Assembly (NCBI GenBank): GCA_024645305.1
Contig: JAHEFU010000117.1
Coordinates: 1,355-8,515 of the forward strand
Length of the DNA: 7,161 nt
From: Planctomycetales bacterium
Lineage (GTDB): Bacteria > 4484-113 > JAFGCY01
Reading direction: 5' to 3'
Shown here: one piece after another, positions 6,344 through 7,161 of the stretch
Numbering within the stretch: position 1 is the first letter of the stretch
Layout of the letters: each line of letters starts with the position of its first letter
The notes under the pieces: model-generated
What the model was told of the DNA's origin: nothing
The model's input: only the letters and a program-made list of their open reading frames with translations
Databases searched by the model: none
Position numbers and translations under genes: made by a program

Positions 6344-6438
6344 CATCGGCGGGCTAGGATTTTAGCACCTAAAGATTTTCAATAGAACCGACTGCTGGAG
6401 AATTCAGGTCGGGAGGGCTATTGTGTCAGATTTCGCGA

Positions 6439-6444
6439 TATAAT
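6439..6444 (+). promoter_or_regulatory. Consensus -10 box upstream of the wbpA-like gene
   Basis: A perfect TATAAT lies 35 bases before the ATG at 6480, giving a leader of about 28-30 bases. No good -35 box is found at 16-18 bases; the nearest candidates (CTATTG, TTGTGT) are too close. The promoter may therefore depend on an activator, or the match may be chance in A/T-rich sequence. Confidence 0.35.
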
Positions 6445-6479
6445 TTCCGTTTCTTATTTTCCGGGCAAGGGTATTTCCA

Positions 6480-7161
6480 ATGGATTACGTAAAGCAGCTA
6501 CTGGACGGGACAAAGAAGTTCGGCATCATTGGCCAGGGTTATGTGGGACTTCCCCTCGCCGAGGCCTTCGCCGAGGCCGGTATGCATGTAATTGGCTTTG
6601 ACATTGACCAGGCCAAGGTTGACTCTATAAACCGTGGTGAATCGTATATCGGGGACGTCAAAAGCGAGAATCTGAAGCCACTGGTTGAAAAGGGACTGAT
6701 TGAGGGCACCTCGGATTTCAGCAGACTGGTGGACTGCTCAGTGGTCAGCATCTGCGTTCCGACCCCGCTTTCCAAGACCAAGGACCCGGACGTTACATAC
6801 ATTGAAGCTGCCCTGACGGAGATCATCAACCATCTGCAGAAGGGGCAGGTGATCATCCTCGAAAGCACCACTTATCCCGGGACCACTGATGAGCTGGCCC
6901 TGCCGCGGCTCGAAGAGACCGGTATGAAGTGCGGCACGGACTTCCATCTGGCGTTCAGTCCGGAGCGGGTTGATCCGGGAAACCTCAAGTACACAGTGAA
7001 GAATACCCCGAAGATCATCGGTGGCGTAACCCCGGAATGCACTCGCATTTCCACCGAGATCTACGACTTCGCCCTGGAACATGTCTATCCGGTCAGCAGC
7101 ACGCGCGCCGCTGAGCTGGTCAAGCTCCTGGAGAATTCCTTCAGGGCGATCAACATCGGCT
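6480..7161 (+). CDS. wbpA: UDP-N-acetyl-D-glucosamine 6-dehydrogenase, WbpA type (N-terminal 227 residues)
   Basis: Nucleotide-sugar dehydrogenase that oxidises C6 of UDP-GlcNAc to the uronic acid in two NAD+-dependent steps, supplying surface polysaccharide. The gene is open to the right edge, so about half is seen. The Rossmann start is FGIIGQGYVGLPLA (14-27), and GQGYVG is typical of the WbpA branch. The acidic FDID (40-43) binds NAD ribose. Then come CVPTPL (92-97), ESTTYPGTT (128-136), FSPERVDPGN (159-168) with NTPKIIGG (175-182), and AELVKLLENSFRAINIG (211-227), which holds the conserved Lys/Asn of the active site. The catalytic cysteine would lie beyond the edge. The ATG at 6480 has only a weak site (AAGG) before it. 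The gene diverges from the formyltransferase operon. A UDP-glucose or UDP-mannose substrate is less likely given NVDPGN-like and NTPK motifs. Confidence 0.93.
   Translation, partial: MDYVKQLLDGTKKFGIIGQGYVGLPLAEAFAEAGMHVIGFDIDQAKVDSINRGESYIGDVKSENLKPLVEKGLIEGTSDFSRLVDCSVVSICVPTPLSKTKDPDVTYIEAALTEIINHLQKGQVIILESTTYPGTTDELALPRLEETGMKCGTDFHLAFSPERVDPGNLKYTVKNTPKIIGGVTPECTRISTEIYDFALEHVYPVSSTRAAELVKLLENSFRAINIG

Larger units (their letters stand above)
6274..6479. promoter_or_regulatory. Divergent promoter region between the formyltransferase and wbpA-like genes
   Basis: This 206-base region is more A/T-rich than its flanks and must serve both directions. It carries a near-identical direct repeat, TTTTCAATGGA (6330-6340) and TTTTCAATAGA (6376-6386; 10 of 11 bases alike), and a small dyad TTTAG-CAC-CTAAA (6361-6373). 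These could be regulator sites, but both are short. Candidate promoter boxes are listed separately. Confidence 0.5.

Noticed and set aside
6539..7082. Minus-strand open frames at the right end
   Set aside because: They lie antisense to the wbpA-like gene, which is intact and highly conserved in the plus direction.

Overview
The window comes from a Gram-negative bacterium of moderately high GC. The evidence for an outer membrane is a Wza/KpsD-type polysaccharide export protein with a signal peptide. I cannot place the organism in a phylum. No phage, insertion sequence, CRISPR array, rRNA or tRNA is visible. Most of the window is one leftward (minus-strand) gene train; a single rightward gene starts near the right edge.

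Right part (about 3050-7161): a surface-sugar module. A WbpA-type UDP-N-acetylglucosamine 6-dehydrogenase (rightward, cut by the window end) diverges from a leftward set: a formyltransferase-fold enzyme, a Gfo/Idh/MocA sugar dehydrogenase and a Wza-like export protein. The enzymes fit the making of an oxidised, possibly N-formylated, amino-sugar nucleotide, and the export protein would carry the finished polymer across the outer membrane. The pathway as a whole is inference.

Middle part (about 1566-2952): housekeeping genes, namely a family 4 (iron-sulfur) uracil-DNA glycosylase and a HAD-superfamily hydrolase. The 97 bases between them are not empty. They hold a 33-codon reading frame that copies the HAD catalytic motif I and overlaps both neighbours by 4 bases (ATGA and GTGA). 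It looks like a decayed tandem duplicate of the HAD N-terminus.

Left part (1-1493): branched-chain amino-acid-type ABC permeases. A LivH homologue is followed, with an ATGA overlap, by the first 25 codons of a LivM homologue. LivH carries a soluble insert of about 140 residues, part of it resembling fibronectin type III, in a loop that is normally short. This insert and the HAD remnant are the least ordinary features. Otherwise the window looks like normal chromosomal sequence, and I found no convincing evidence of a wholly new system.
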